Shown here: piece after piece, positions 50,713 to 58,582 of the stretch | Numbering within the stretch: the first letter of the stretch is position 1 | Layout of the letters: every line of letters begins with the position of its first letter | NCBI GenBank assembly: GCA_050283925.1 | Contig: JBNOAI010000001.1 | Location: forward strand, 682,001 to 746,000 | Direction: 5' to 3' | DNA length: 64,000 nt | DNA from: ZC4RG25 sp023428365 | Lineage (GTDB): Bacteria; Pseudomonadota; Alphaproteobacteria; Rhizobiales; Hyphomicrobiaceae | The notes under the pieces: generated by a model | Databases searched by the model: none | Seen by the model: only the letters and a program-made list of their open reading frames with translations | Told to the model about the DNA's origin: nothing | Made by a program: the position numbers and the translations under genes

Positions 50713-51927
50713 CTATTCCATCGCCAGGATCATGTTGCGGACGACCGGGTAGATTTCCTTCTCCCAGCGTTTGCCGCTGAAGACGCCGTAATGGCCGACG
50801 TTGGCCTGCAGGTGATGGCGTTTCAGGTGGGGCCGTAGCGACCGACACAGGTCATGGGCCGCCGATGTCTGGCCCAGGGCACAGATGTCATCGCGGCCGC
50901 CTTCAACCGTCAGCAGTGCCGTATTGCGAATGAAGCCAGGATCGACCGTCCGGCCATGATACGTGAAGCTGCCTGTCGCCAAATCGGCCTTCTGGAAGAC
51001 TTGATCGATGGTTTCGATGTAAAATTCTTCCGTCATGTCGAGAACGGCGAAGTATTCGTCGTAGAATGTCTTGATCTTTTCCGCTTCCTCGACTTCGCCA
51101 GCGACCAGATGATCATAGAGCTTGCGGTGCGCGTTGCTGTGCCGGTCCATGTTCATACTCATGAAGGCGATGAGCTGGAGAAACCCTGGATAGACCTTCC
51201 TGCCAGCACCGGCATAGCGCGAGGGCACACGCGTGATAACGGAATTCTCAAACCAAGACAGTGGGTTGCCGGTCGCGAATTCGTTCACGCCGGTCGGGCT
51301 TTCGCGCGGGTCAATCGGGCCGGCCATCAGCGTCATCGTGCGCGGTACGAGCGGATGCTTGTCCTCGGACATGATCGAAACGGCCGCCAACACCTGCACG
51401 CAGGGCTGGCAGACCGAAAGGACGTGCGCGCGTGTCCCGATCTCTTCGAGGAAACGGATGACGTAGTCCGTGTAATCCTCGATGCCGAACTTGCCGGCGT
51501 CCAAAGGCACATCGCGGGCGTTGGTCCAGTCTGTAATATAGACGTCGTGATCCTGGAGCAGTGTTGCGACAGTGCCCCGCAATAATGTGGCAAAATGGCC
51601 GGATAGCGGAGCAACTACGAGGACTTTCGGTTGTGGGGTGTCGATGTCCTTGGCGAAGCGCAGCAGCTTTCCGAACGGCAGATCGAGTGTGATCTCCTCT
51701 GTCACGGGCACGTCGCGATTGCCGACACGCACTGACCTGATATCGAAGTCCGGCCGCGTATGGCTCAGTTCGAAACAGGAAATCATCTCCAGCGCAGCTG
51801 TGAAGCGCTTGCTGGTCTTGTCGCCGAAATTCGCCAAATGCGGGCCAAACATCAAGTTGGTCCAGCGCGCCGCGAGGCGCATGTGAGCCATGACGTCATC
51901 CTGCCACTGGTAGGTGTAGTAGAGCAT
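50713..51927 (-). CDS. phaZ: Intracellular polyhydroxybutyrate depolymerase
   Basis: A 404-residue enzyme that degrades stored PHB granules in the cytosol. The nucleophile is a cysteine: VLSVCQPCVQVLAA (Cys173), as in PhaZ1-type depolymerases, rather than the serine of lipases. LYYTYQWQDDVMAHMRLAA at the start, the TLMAGPIDPRESPTGVN segment and the VNVGHYGVFSGKRWEKEI-like C-terminal His region (NVGHYGVFSG) are characteristic. It implies that the organism stores PHA. Synthase genes are not in the window. It is convergent with the zinc peptidase. Confidence 0.94.
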   Translation of the reverse strand: MLYYTYQWQDDVMAHMRLAARWTNLMFGPHLANFGDKTSKRFTAALEMISCFELSHTRPDFDIRSVRVGNRDVPVTEEITLDLPFGKLLRFAKDIDTPQPKVLVVAPLSGHFATLLRGTVATLLQDHDVYITDWTNARDVPLDAGKFGIEDYTDYVIRFLEEIGTRAHVLSVCQPCVQVLAAVSIMSEDKHPLVPRTMTLMAGPIDPRESPTGVNEFATGNPLSWFENSVITRVPSRYAGAGRKVYPGFLQLIAFMSMNMDRHSNAHRKLYDHLVAGEVEEAEKIKTFYDEYFAVLDMTEEFYIETIDQVFQKADLATGSFTYHGRTVDPGFIRNTALLTVEGGRDDICALGQTSAAHDLCRSLRPHLKRHHLQANVGHYGVFSGKRWEKEIYPVVRNMILAME

Positions 51928-52034
51928 CGATCCAGATCACCGCTGTTGCAGGCTTGCAGCAACGTAGAAAGCTAGTGCAAACTCTTTTGCGATGCGAGAA
52001 AATTGTGCTGCATCGCAATGTTGAGGTGTTTCGT

Positions 52035-52688
52035 ATGGCCGACGCGATACTGACGATTTCGTCCAAGAACTACTCGTCCTGGTCGCTTCGCGGATGGCTG
52101 CTGTGCCGCATGGCGGGCCTCGATGTCGAGGAGCGGCGGGTCGACATCGACGCTCCAGAAGTTCGTCAGGAGCTGCTGCTGCTGTCCCCGTCGGTGCTGG
52201 TGCCCCGTCTCGTCCACGATGGGGTGACGGTGTGGGATACGCTGGCGATTGCCGAGTATCTCGCCGAAACCTTGCCGGACGCAGGACTGCTGCCAAAGGA
52301 TCGCGTGGCGCGCGCGCATTGCCGCGCCGTTTCCGGCGAAATGCATTCTGGCTTCTACAACTTGCGCTCGGCGCTGCCGATGAACCTGAAGGCGCGGCAC
52401 AAGGCGTTCAAGATCTTCTCCGGCGCCCGGCCGGATGTTGAGCGTATCCGCGCGATCTGGACGGAGTGCCTGGAGACTTACGGCGGCCCCTACCTGTTCG
52501 GTCCACTCAGCATCGCCGATGCGATGTACGCTCCTGTCTGCACGCGGTTCCGGACGTATGCCGTGGAACTCGACCCGCTGCTGTCGGCCTATTGTGACCG
52601 CATTTTCGAGTGGCCGCTGATGCAGGAATGGACCAGCGCGGCGCTCGAGGAGCCCGACGAGATCATCGAACTCGAGGTGGAGTTCTAA
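52035..52688 (+). CDS. Glutathione S-transferase family protein
   Basis: The ATG at 52035 gives MADAILTISSKNYSSWSLRG, 217 residues; a TTG-led extension of 27 residues before it is rejected. The thioredoxin-like domain has SSWSLRGWLLCRMAGL with the catalytic Ser, and LVHDGVTVWDTLAIAEYLAE; the helical domain has GPLSIADAMYAPVCTRF. It resembles the YfcF/zeta-like clade that isomerises or conjugates small electrophiles. It lies between phaZ (divergent) and the CDF transporter, both without obvious link. Confidence 0.87.
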   Translation: MADAILTISSKNYSSWSLRGWLLCRMAGLDVEERRVDIDAPEVRQELLLLSPSVLVPRLVHDGVTVWDTLAIAEYLAETLPDAGLLPKDRVARAHCRAVSGEMHSGFYNLRSALPMNLKARHKAFKIFSGARPDVERIRAIWTECLETYGGPYLFGPLSIADAMYAPVCTRFRTYAVELDPLLSAYCDRIFEWPLMQEWTSAALEEPDEIIELEVEF

Positions 52689-52792
52689 TCATCCGTTCCG
52701 ATGCGACCATTCGCATCCGAACCGCCCTTGATCCTTGGCGCTGTCCGTGACACAGAGCGGCTTCTTCGAAGCGCGCGAGCGCGCTGGGCGAG

Positions 52793-53704
52793 GTGCCTTT
52801 CATCGTGCTCTCAAAATTCGACAAGGTCAGCCGCCTGGCTGCTGCCAGTATTCTGGTCGCGCTGGTGGTGATGGCGATCAAATACGTCGCTTATCTGCGC
52901 ACCGGTAGCGTCGCGCTGTATTCGGATGCACTAGAAAGCATCGTCAACGTCATTACGGCAGTGGCAGCCCTGATTGCTGTCCGCGTTTCCGCCCAGCCCG
53001 CCGACCGCAACCATCCGTTCGGCCACCACAAGGCTGAATATTTTTCCGCCGGTTTGGAAGGTGCGCTGATCGTTATTGCGGCGCTCATGATCCTGCATCA
53101 GGCCCACGATGCCTGGTCAAATCCGCGAATGCTGACAGCTCCCGGCGAAGGCATCGCCATCAACGCCGTTGCTGGCGCGATCAACGCCGCGTGGGCGTGG
53201 CATCTCGTGCGCCGGGGGCGGGAATGGAGGTCGCCGGCGATCAGCGCGGATGGCTGGCATCTGTTTTCAGACGTGGCAACGTCAGTCGGCGTGCTGTTAG
53301 GGCTGCTGCTCGCCGTTCTGACGGGATGGTATATCCTCGATCCATTGCTCGCGGCGCTCGTTGCCATTCACATTCTATGGGTCGGCTGGCGGCTCACGTC
53401 ACAGTCCATGAGCGGATTGATGGATGAGGCGGTCGATGCCGAGGTGCTTGCTCAAATCCGTAAGGTGATTGCCTCGAACGCCTCCGGGGCGCTGCAGCTT
53501 CACGACCTCCGGACGCGCATCGCTGGCCGTGTGACCTTCGTCGAGTTCCATCTCGTGGTGCCGGGACAGATGTCGGTGGAGGAAGCCCACGACATCTGCG
53601 ATCGCATCGAGGCTGCGCTTTCGGAAGCCATCGACGGAATGGAAGTCCACATCCACGTCGAGCCGGAAGGCGAAGCGAAAACGAAGGGCGCGCTGAGGCT
53701 CTAG
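52793..53704 (+). CDS. Cation diffusion facilitator (CDF) transporter
   Basis: A 303-residue membrane transporter for divalent metals (Zn, Fe, Mn or Co/Ni) in exchange for protons. It has six hydrophobic segments, the metal site in ALYSDALESIVNVITAVAA, the loop NHPFGHHKAEYFSAGLEGAL, a second site in WHLFSDVATSVGVLLG, and a cytoplasmic C-terminal dimerisation domain (GRVTFVEFHLVVPGQMSVEE and VHIHVEPEG). GTG at 52793 or at 52805 is the start; the latter has better spacing to GAGG. Its stop touches the stop of rimO on the other strand. Confidence 0.9.
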   Translation: MPFIVLSKFDKVSRLAAASILVALVVMAIKYVAYLRTGSVALYSDALESIVNVITAVAALIAVRVSAQPADRNHPFGHHKAEYFSAGLEGALIVIAALMILHQAHDAWSNPRMLTAPGEGIAINAVAGAINAAWAWHLVRRGREWRSPAISADGWHLFSDVATSVGVLLGLLLAVLTGWYILDPLLAALVAIHILWVGWRLTSQSMSGLMDEAVDAEVLAQIRKVIASNASGALQLHDLRTRIAGRVTFVEFHLVVPGQMSVEEAHDICDRIEAALSEAIDGMEVHIHVEPEGEAKTKGALRL

Positions 53705-55108
53705 TCAGTCTTCCAGATGTGCCCAGAGGTCGTATTCGTCGGCCTCGACGACGCGCGCGCGGACCAAGTCGCCCGGCTGGACCGACGTCTCGCCGTTGAG
53801 GAACACACTGCCGTCGATCTCCGGCGCGTCCCAGGGTGAACGGCCGATCGCGCCTTCCTCGTCGACCTCATCGATCAGCACGTCGATCGAGCGACCCTTC
53901 TTGGCGAGCAGGATATCGCGGCTGACCTCCTGCTGGACCGCCATGAAGCGGTGCCAACGCTCTTCCTTCACCTCTTCAGGAACCGCACCGGGAAGGTCAT
54001 TGGCCGGAGCCCCATCGACCGGCTCGTACTTGAAGCAGCCGACGCGGCTGAGCTTGGCTTCCTTGAGCCAATCGAGAAGGAACGAGAAATCTTCCTCGGT
54101 TTCACCCGGAAAGCCGACGATGAACGTCGAACGGACGGCAATGTCGGGGCAGATCTCACGCCACTTGCGGATACGATCGAGTGTCTTTTCCTGCGCGGCA
54201 GGGCGGCGCATCGTCCGTAGCACCTTCGGACTGGCGTGCTGCAGCGGGATATCCAGGTAGGGCAGGATTTTGCCCTCGGCCATCAACGGGATGACGTTAT
54301 CGACGTGCGGGTAGGGATAGACGTAGTGCATCCTGACCCAGACGCCGAGCTTGCCGAGCGCCTCGGCCAGATCCAGAAAGCGCGCCTTATACGTGGTGCC
54401 GCGGAAGGTGCTTTCCGCATACTTGATATCAAGGCCGTACGCGCTGGTGTCCTGGCTGATGACCAGTAGTTCCTTCACGCCTGCATTCACGAGGCGCTCC
54501 GCTTCCACCATCACGGCGGCTGCCGGCCGGCTGACGAGATCGCCGCGAATGCCAGGGATGATGCAGAACGAGCAGCGGTTGTTGCAACCTTCCGAGATCT
54601 TCAGATACGCGTAGTGCCGTGGCGTCAGGCGCAGGCCTTCCGGCGGCACGAGGTCGACGAAAGGGTCGTGCAGCGGCGGAACCGCATCATGCACCGCACC
54701 GACGACGTCCTCATATTGATGCGGTCCTGTGACGGCCAAAACACCGGGGTGCGCATCCATGATGCGCTCTTTTTCAATACCCAAGCAGCCTGTCACGATC
54801 ACACGGCCGTTCTTGGCCATCGCCTCGCCGATCGCGTCGAGGCTTTCCTGCTTGGCCGAATTGAGAAATCCGCAGGTGTTGACCACCACGACGTCGGCGC
54901 CCTGATAGTCAGGGGCGATTTCGTAGCCCTCGGAGCGCAGCTTCGTGATGATCCGCTCAGAATCGACCAGCGCCTTCGGGCAGCCGAGCGAAACGAATCC
55001 GACCCGCGGCGGCTTGATCTTCATGCGACGCGTGCGCGCCGGGGCGGGCGCTGCCGCGCGGGATTTGCGAGGTTTCTGGGCAACTGCGGTCTTTGGCATG
55101 GCCGGCAT
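53705..55108 (-). CDS. rimO: Ribosomal protein S12 methylthiotransferase
   Basis: A 467-residue radical-SAM enzyme that adds a methylthio group to an aspartate of ribosomal protein S12. The N-terminal MTTase domain has GFVSLGCPKALVDSERI and NTCGFLNSAKQESLDAIGEA; the radical SAM cluster is CNNRCSFCIIPGIRG (CxxxCxxC); and the C-terminal TRAM domain ends VRARVVEADEYDLWAHLED. A Lys/Arg/Pro-rich stretch of about 29 residues precedes the core, and the internal ATG at MKIKPPRVGF would give a tighter start. It is 103 bp downstream of no other minus-strand gene than the bactofilin. Confidence 0.96.
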   Translation of the reverse strand: MPAMPKTAVAQKPRKSRAAAPAPARTRRMKIKPPRVGFVSLGCPKALVDSERIITKLRSEGYEIAPDYQGADVVVVNTCGFLNSAKQESLDAIGEAMAKNGRVIVTGCLGIEKERIMDAHPGVLAVTGPHQYEDVVGAVHDAVPPLHDPFVDLVPPEGLRLTPRHYAYLKISEGCNNRCSFCIIPGIRGDLVSRPAAAVMVEAERLVNAGVKELLVISQDTSAYGLDIKYAESTFRGTTYKARFLDLAEALGKLGVWVRMHYVYPYPHVDNVIPLMAEGKILPYLDIPLQHASPKVLRTMRRPAAQEKTLDRIRKWREICPDIAVRSTFIVGFPGETEEDFSFLLDWLKEAKLSRVGCFKYEPVDGAPANDLPGAVPEEVKEERWHRFMAVQQEVSRDILLAKKGRSIDVLIDEVDEEGAIGRSPWDAPEIDGSVFLNGETSVQPGDLVRARVVEADEYDLWAHLED

Positions 55109-55211
55109 GTAGCCTCAGGGACTGGCCGGACGCAACGGCGTTCTCGGTCGTGGGGCGCTCAGCCGCGGAACACGTCAATTCCCGGCGGGACGGTCGGCAC
55201 ATTTCCCGAGG

Positions 55212-55862
55212 CTAGCGATGATTGTGAACGGTGACGACAACCGTGCGCGGCGCGCCTGACGTGGCCCCGGACGCGTCGGTCACGACGACGTCGAAGCTGG
55301 CCCGGTCGCCAGCCGATCCGTCGTGCCGGAAGGAAACGTTATTGGCTTCCAGATCGGCCTGCGTGAATGTGCTGATCCGGGCATCGGCTGCGTGAGCTAG
55401 CGTTAAGAAGCCATTAACCGTGTTTGAGACCGTGTAGACCAAATCTGTCGTATCGTCGTCTGGGTCGATTGCGGTCAAGTCTACAACCGTAACGCCGACC
55501 GACCGGCCTCGGTACACTGACAGATCGAGGTCGCCGCCGATGGATGGTGGAATGTTGCGGACTTCCGCGCTCAGACTTCCGCCCGACTCCATGGCCAGAC
55601 GCCCGTACTGAACGTTGCCGCTGACCGTGCCCGAACTACGGATATTGATGAGGCTGCGAACGACGACATTGCCTTCCAGCAGGCCGAAGACCTCCGCGGT
55701 ATCGGTTCGCGCTTTGCCGATAAATCGGCCGCCTTCATGAATCAGCAGATCATCGGCTGTCAGATCGCCTTCGACATATCCGAAAATCTCGATCCGGCTG
55801 CAATTGCGGATCTTGCCCTTGAAGGCGGTGTCCCCTTGAACGATGAAGACGCCCTTGCTCAC
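55212..55862 (-). CDS. Bactofilin fused to a cadherin/CSPG-like repeat
   Basis: A 216-residue protein from GTG (55860-55862), with GGGGG and AGGGG a few nt upstream. Residues 1-105 are a bactofilin domain: short beta turns such as KIRNCSRIEIFGYVEGDL, DLLIHEGGRFIGKARTDTAE and GLLEGNVVVRSL form the polymerising right-handed helix. Residues about 107-216 are a CSPG/NG2-type cadherin-like repeat: PSIGGDLDLSVYRG, DLTAIDPDDDTTDLVYTV, FTQADLEANNVSFRHDGS and FDVVVTDASG. Such repeats are normally extracellular, and no signal peptide or membrane segment is seen. The two halves are in one frame without any shift. Function as a cytoskeletal scaffold with a Ca2+-binding-like arm is inferred. Confidence 0.85.
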   Translation of the reverse strand: MSKGVFIVQGDTAFKGKIRNCSRIEIFGYVEGDLTADDLLIHEGGRFIGKARTDTAEVFGLLEGNVVVRSLINIRSSGTVSGNVQYGRLAMESGGSLSAEVRNIPPSIGGDLDLSVYRGRSVGVTVVDLTAIDPDDDTTDLVYTVSNTVNGFLTLAHAADARISTFTQADLEANNVSFRHDGSAGDRASFDVVVTDASGATSGAPRTVVVTVHNHR

Positions 55863-56004
55863 GACCCCTGCCCCCTACGCAACACACAGCTGGCGCACCC
55901 TACGCCAACGCTACCGCTATGAGCAACCCATTGTGCTGACGTCGTTTTGCCGTTCTAGGACGGTCACGGCGGGTTCACGGGCTCCGGCGGCGATGCGGAA
56001 TCCG

Positions 56005-56955
56005 TCAGCTCTTCTGACGCGGATCGTAGGCGTTTTTCTGGCGCCACTCCGACATGAAGTAGGCAAGGCTGTCATCGATCTTCTCGGGTAGTACGATGCG
56101 CACCGTCACGAGCTGATCCCCCGTGATGCCGGTGGTCGTGTTCTTCACGCCCTTGCCGCGCAAACGGAAGATGCGACCCGAATCCGTGCCCTTGGGAATG
56201 GTGAGGGACACGCGTCCGGTGATGGTTGGCACCTCGACCTTGCTGCCCAGGATGGCCTCATCGATGCCGATCGGTAGATCGAGTGAGATGTCGTCTCCAA
56301 CGCGCTTGAATTGTGCGTGCGTGCGAACCTTGATCTCGACCAGCGCATCACCGGGCTCGCCACCGCGAAAGCCGGGACCGCCCTTGCCCTTCAAGCGCAA
56401 GACCTGACCGTCCGTGACGCCTTCCGGCACCGTCAGATCCAGCATCCCGCCCTCAGGCATGGTCACGCGCTTGCGGGCACCGGTGACAGCCTCGAGAAAG
56501 TCGATCTCCAGCGTGTAGCGGACATCGCTGCCCCGGATATCGCCAGCGGGACGAGCGCCCGCACCGCGCCCACCGCCTCCGCCGCGTGATCCGAAAATGT
56601 CCGAGAAGATGTCAGAGAAGCCGAACTCTTCGGCTTGCGGGCCTTGGCCTGGTCCAGCGCCGGGACGCGGGCCTCCCCGCCAGCCGCCAAACGGTCCGGC
56701 GGCACCTTGAGGTTGATAGGTTCGGCGCGGCTCGCCGGACGCGTCGATCTCGCCGTTATCGAATTTCTTGCGCTTTTCCGGATCGCCCAGCAGCTCATAG
56801 GCCGCCGACACCTTCTTGAACCGCTCGACCGCAACCTTGTCGCCCGGGTTCAAGTCGGGGTGCAACTCTTTGGCAAGCTTGCGAAAAGCCTTCCGAATGT
56901 CATCTTCGGAGGCGTTTTTCTGAATACCGAGAAGGGCGTAAGGATCGTCGGCCAT
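56005..56955 (-). CDS. DnaJ-family chaperone, CbpA type
   Basis: A 316-residue J protein. Residues 1-66 are a J domain with the HPD motif (LAKELHPDLNPGDK), then a Gly/Phe/Arg-rich linker of about 70 residues (FGGWRGGPRPGAGPGQ and a GGGGGRGAG stretch), then the two C-terminal peptide-binding domains (GGMLDLTVPEGVTDGQVLRL and PTITGRVSLTIPKGTDSGR). It has no zinc-finger repeats, so it is a CbpA/type II DnaJ that stimulates DnaK. No grpE or dnaK is near. It ends 50 bp downstream of the RimO-bactofilin pair in coordinates. Confidence 0.94.
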   Translation of the reverse strand: MADDPYALLGIQKNASEDDIRKAFRKLAKELHPDLNPGDKVAVERFKKVSAAYELLGDPEKRKKFDNGEIDASGEPRRTYQPQGAAGPFGGWRGGPRPGAGPGQGPQAEEFGFSDIFSDIFGSRGGGGGRGAGARPAGDIRGSDVRYTLEIDFLEAVTGARKRVTMPEGGMLDLTVPEGVTDGQVLRLKGKGGPGFRGGEPGDALVEIKVRTHAQFKRVGDDISLDLPIGIDEAILGSKVEVPTITGRVSLTIPKGTDSGRIFRLRGKGVKNTTTGITGDQLVTVRIVLPEKIDDSLAYFMSEWRQKNAYDPRQKS

Positions 56956-57045
56956 GGCTCACAAGACTTAGGATGTCTCATGCTGACAGGGAAGCGTAGC
57001 AAAATTCATAACTGCTACCGCCCTCGCCTGAGCCACAGTTGCAAA

Positions 57046-58527
57046 TTATCTCAGGATGCGAATCTCGCCCGGCCATTCGACCAGTTGAGCAAGGCTATCG
57101 AACCGCCTGCGGAGCCGCTCGCCTTCAAGCAGAGCATACGCTGGCGGGATGGTCAGCACCAGCTTGCCATCGTCATAGCTGAGGGGCGTCTCGTCGATGA
57201 TCCCGGCCATGCCGATCGAGATCATGTGCGCGGTCCTCAGTGCGGCCCCTAGAATTCGTGCGCGTTTTAGTGCCCGCTTATCGATCAAGCGCTTGATGCG
57301 GGCATAGAAGTCGTCGGGTGCCGATTCCCCTGGCCCGACATGGCGGAAATAGACGGCCAGTCCAATGAACAGCCGACCGGGATGATCGACGCCGGCCAGA
57401 GCTGCATGGGCTATGACGTTAAGGCTTTGCTCGCCGCGATAGTCGGGATGCGCGCGCCAGCCGATGTCTGACATCAGGCAGGCGGCATAACGCAGGCGAC
57501 GCTCCTCCTCCGTCTCTCTTGGGCCCGGGCCGGAAAAAATCGCATCGGTCCACGAGCACAGCTCATGCGCATGCGCGACGCAACGGGACCGCAACCGCGC
57601 GTAATCGTGACAGAAACTCAGCAGCGGATCTTTGTTGCGCTCGTGGTCGGACAGCAGCGAGAACAACAGGCCTTCGCGAATGCCGAAAACCGAGAAAATC
57701 ACCTTGTCCGGTTCCAGGCGGCGCAGCAGTCGCTCAAGCACGAGCGCGCCCAATGGCAAGACCTCGCGCCGGGCCCTGGCGACGCTTTCGCTGCCTTTAG
57801 CCTTCTTGCCCTTGCGAATGCTCTCGCAGAACAGGATCGCGTCGCGCGTGGGAATCTCATAGCCCTGCATCACCCGCAGGGGATAGCCGCGTTCTTCCAT
57901 GTGCAGGCGGGCTAGCGTCCGCCAGGTTCCGCCAACAGCATAGAAGTTGCGGCCCTTCTTGGCAGGCAGCCAATCAACCTGTTGGAGCTGTTCGTCGGCC
58001 AGCACCTGCGCGCGTTCCAGGCGATTGGCGGTAACGTCCAGCAGCCGCAAACCACCGAGCGGCATCGTCACCGCATGCTGCAGTTTTGTACCTTCGATAT
58101 CGATCAGCTCGAGACTGCCACCGCCCAGATCGCCGGCGACGCCGTCGACGTTGCCGAATCCCATCTGGATGCCTTGGGCAGCAAGTTGCGCCTCCCGTTC
58201 ACCCGATAAGATCTGAATGGGACAGCCGCAGGCGCGTTGCCCCTCGGCTATGAAATCAGGACCGTCCGAGGCATCGCGCACGGCGGCGGTTGCGATCACA
58301 CGGAGGTTCTTGACCTTCAGAACACGCGCAATGGCGCGGAAGCGGCGCAATGCCGCCAAAGCACGGTCGACAGCCTCTCTGCCAAGCATCCCGGTAGAGG
58401 CGACTGATCGGCCGAGGCCACACAGGACCTTCTCGTTGAACAGTGGGGTGGGGGATCTGATAGCCCCCTCGTACACGACAAGGCGCACTGAGTTGGAACC
58501 TATGTCGATGACGCCGATCGGCTCCAT
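57046..58527 (-). CDS. ppx: Exopolyphosphatase (Ppx/GppA family)
   Basis: The ATG at 58525-58527 gives MEPIGVIDIGSNSVRLVVYE and a 493-residue protein; two earlier ATGs add 12 or 16 unlikely residues. The actin-like ATPase fold has VAGDLGGGSLELIDIEG and the HD-type C-terminal part ACLMSDIGWRAHPDYRGEQ. It hydrolyses polyphosphate or pppGpp. It follows ppk1 by 55 bp on the same strand, so synthesis and breakdown of polyphosphate are co-expressed, a usual arrangement in alphaproteobacteria. Confidence 0.94.
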   Translation of the reverse strand: MEPIGVIDIGSNSVRLVVYEGAIRSPTPLFNEKVLCGLGRSVASTGMLGREAVDRALAALRRFRAIARVLKVKNLRVIATAAVRDASDGPDFIAEGQRACGCPIQILSGEREAQLAAQGIQMGFGNVDGVAGDLGGGSLELIDIEGTKLQHAVTMPLGGLRLLDVTANRLERAQVLADEQLQQVDWLPAKKGRNFYAVGGTWRTLARLHMEERGYPLRVMQGYEIPTRDAILFCESIRKGKKAKGSESVARARREVLPLGALVLERLLRRLEPDKVIFSVFGIREGLLFSLLSDHERNKDPLLSFCHDYARLRSRCVAHAHELCSWTDAIFSGPGPRETEEERRLRYAACLMSDIGWRAHPDYRGEQSLNVIAHAALAGVDHPGRLFIGLAVYFRHVGPGESAPDDFYARIKRLIDKRALKRARILGAALRTAHMISIGMAGIIDETPLSYDDGKLVLTIPPAYALLEGERLRRRFDSLAQLVEWPGEIRILR

Positions 58528-58582
58528 CGAGGTGCCGCGCGTCGGCGTCTCCGGGCTCCGCATCGTTTCCAGCACGCGACCT

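Noticed and set aside
55403..55419. TTAA-N7-TTAACC, matching the CtrA box pattern
   Set aside because: It lies inside the coding region of the bactofilin fusion (codons for VNGFLTL), not in a promoter, so it is probably chance.
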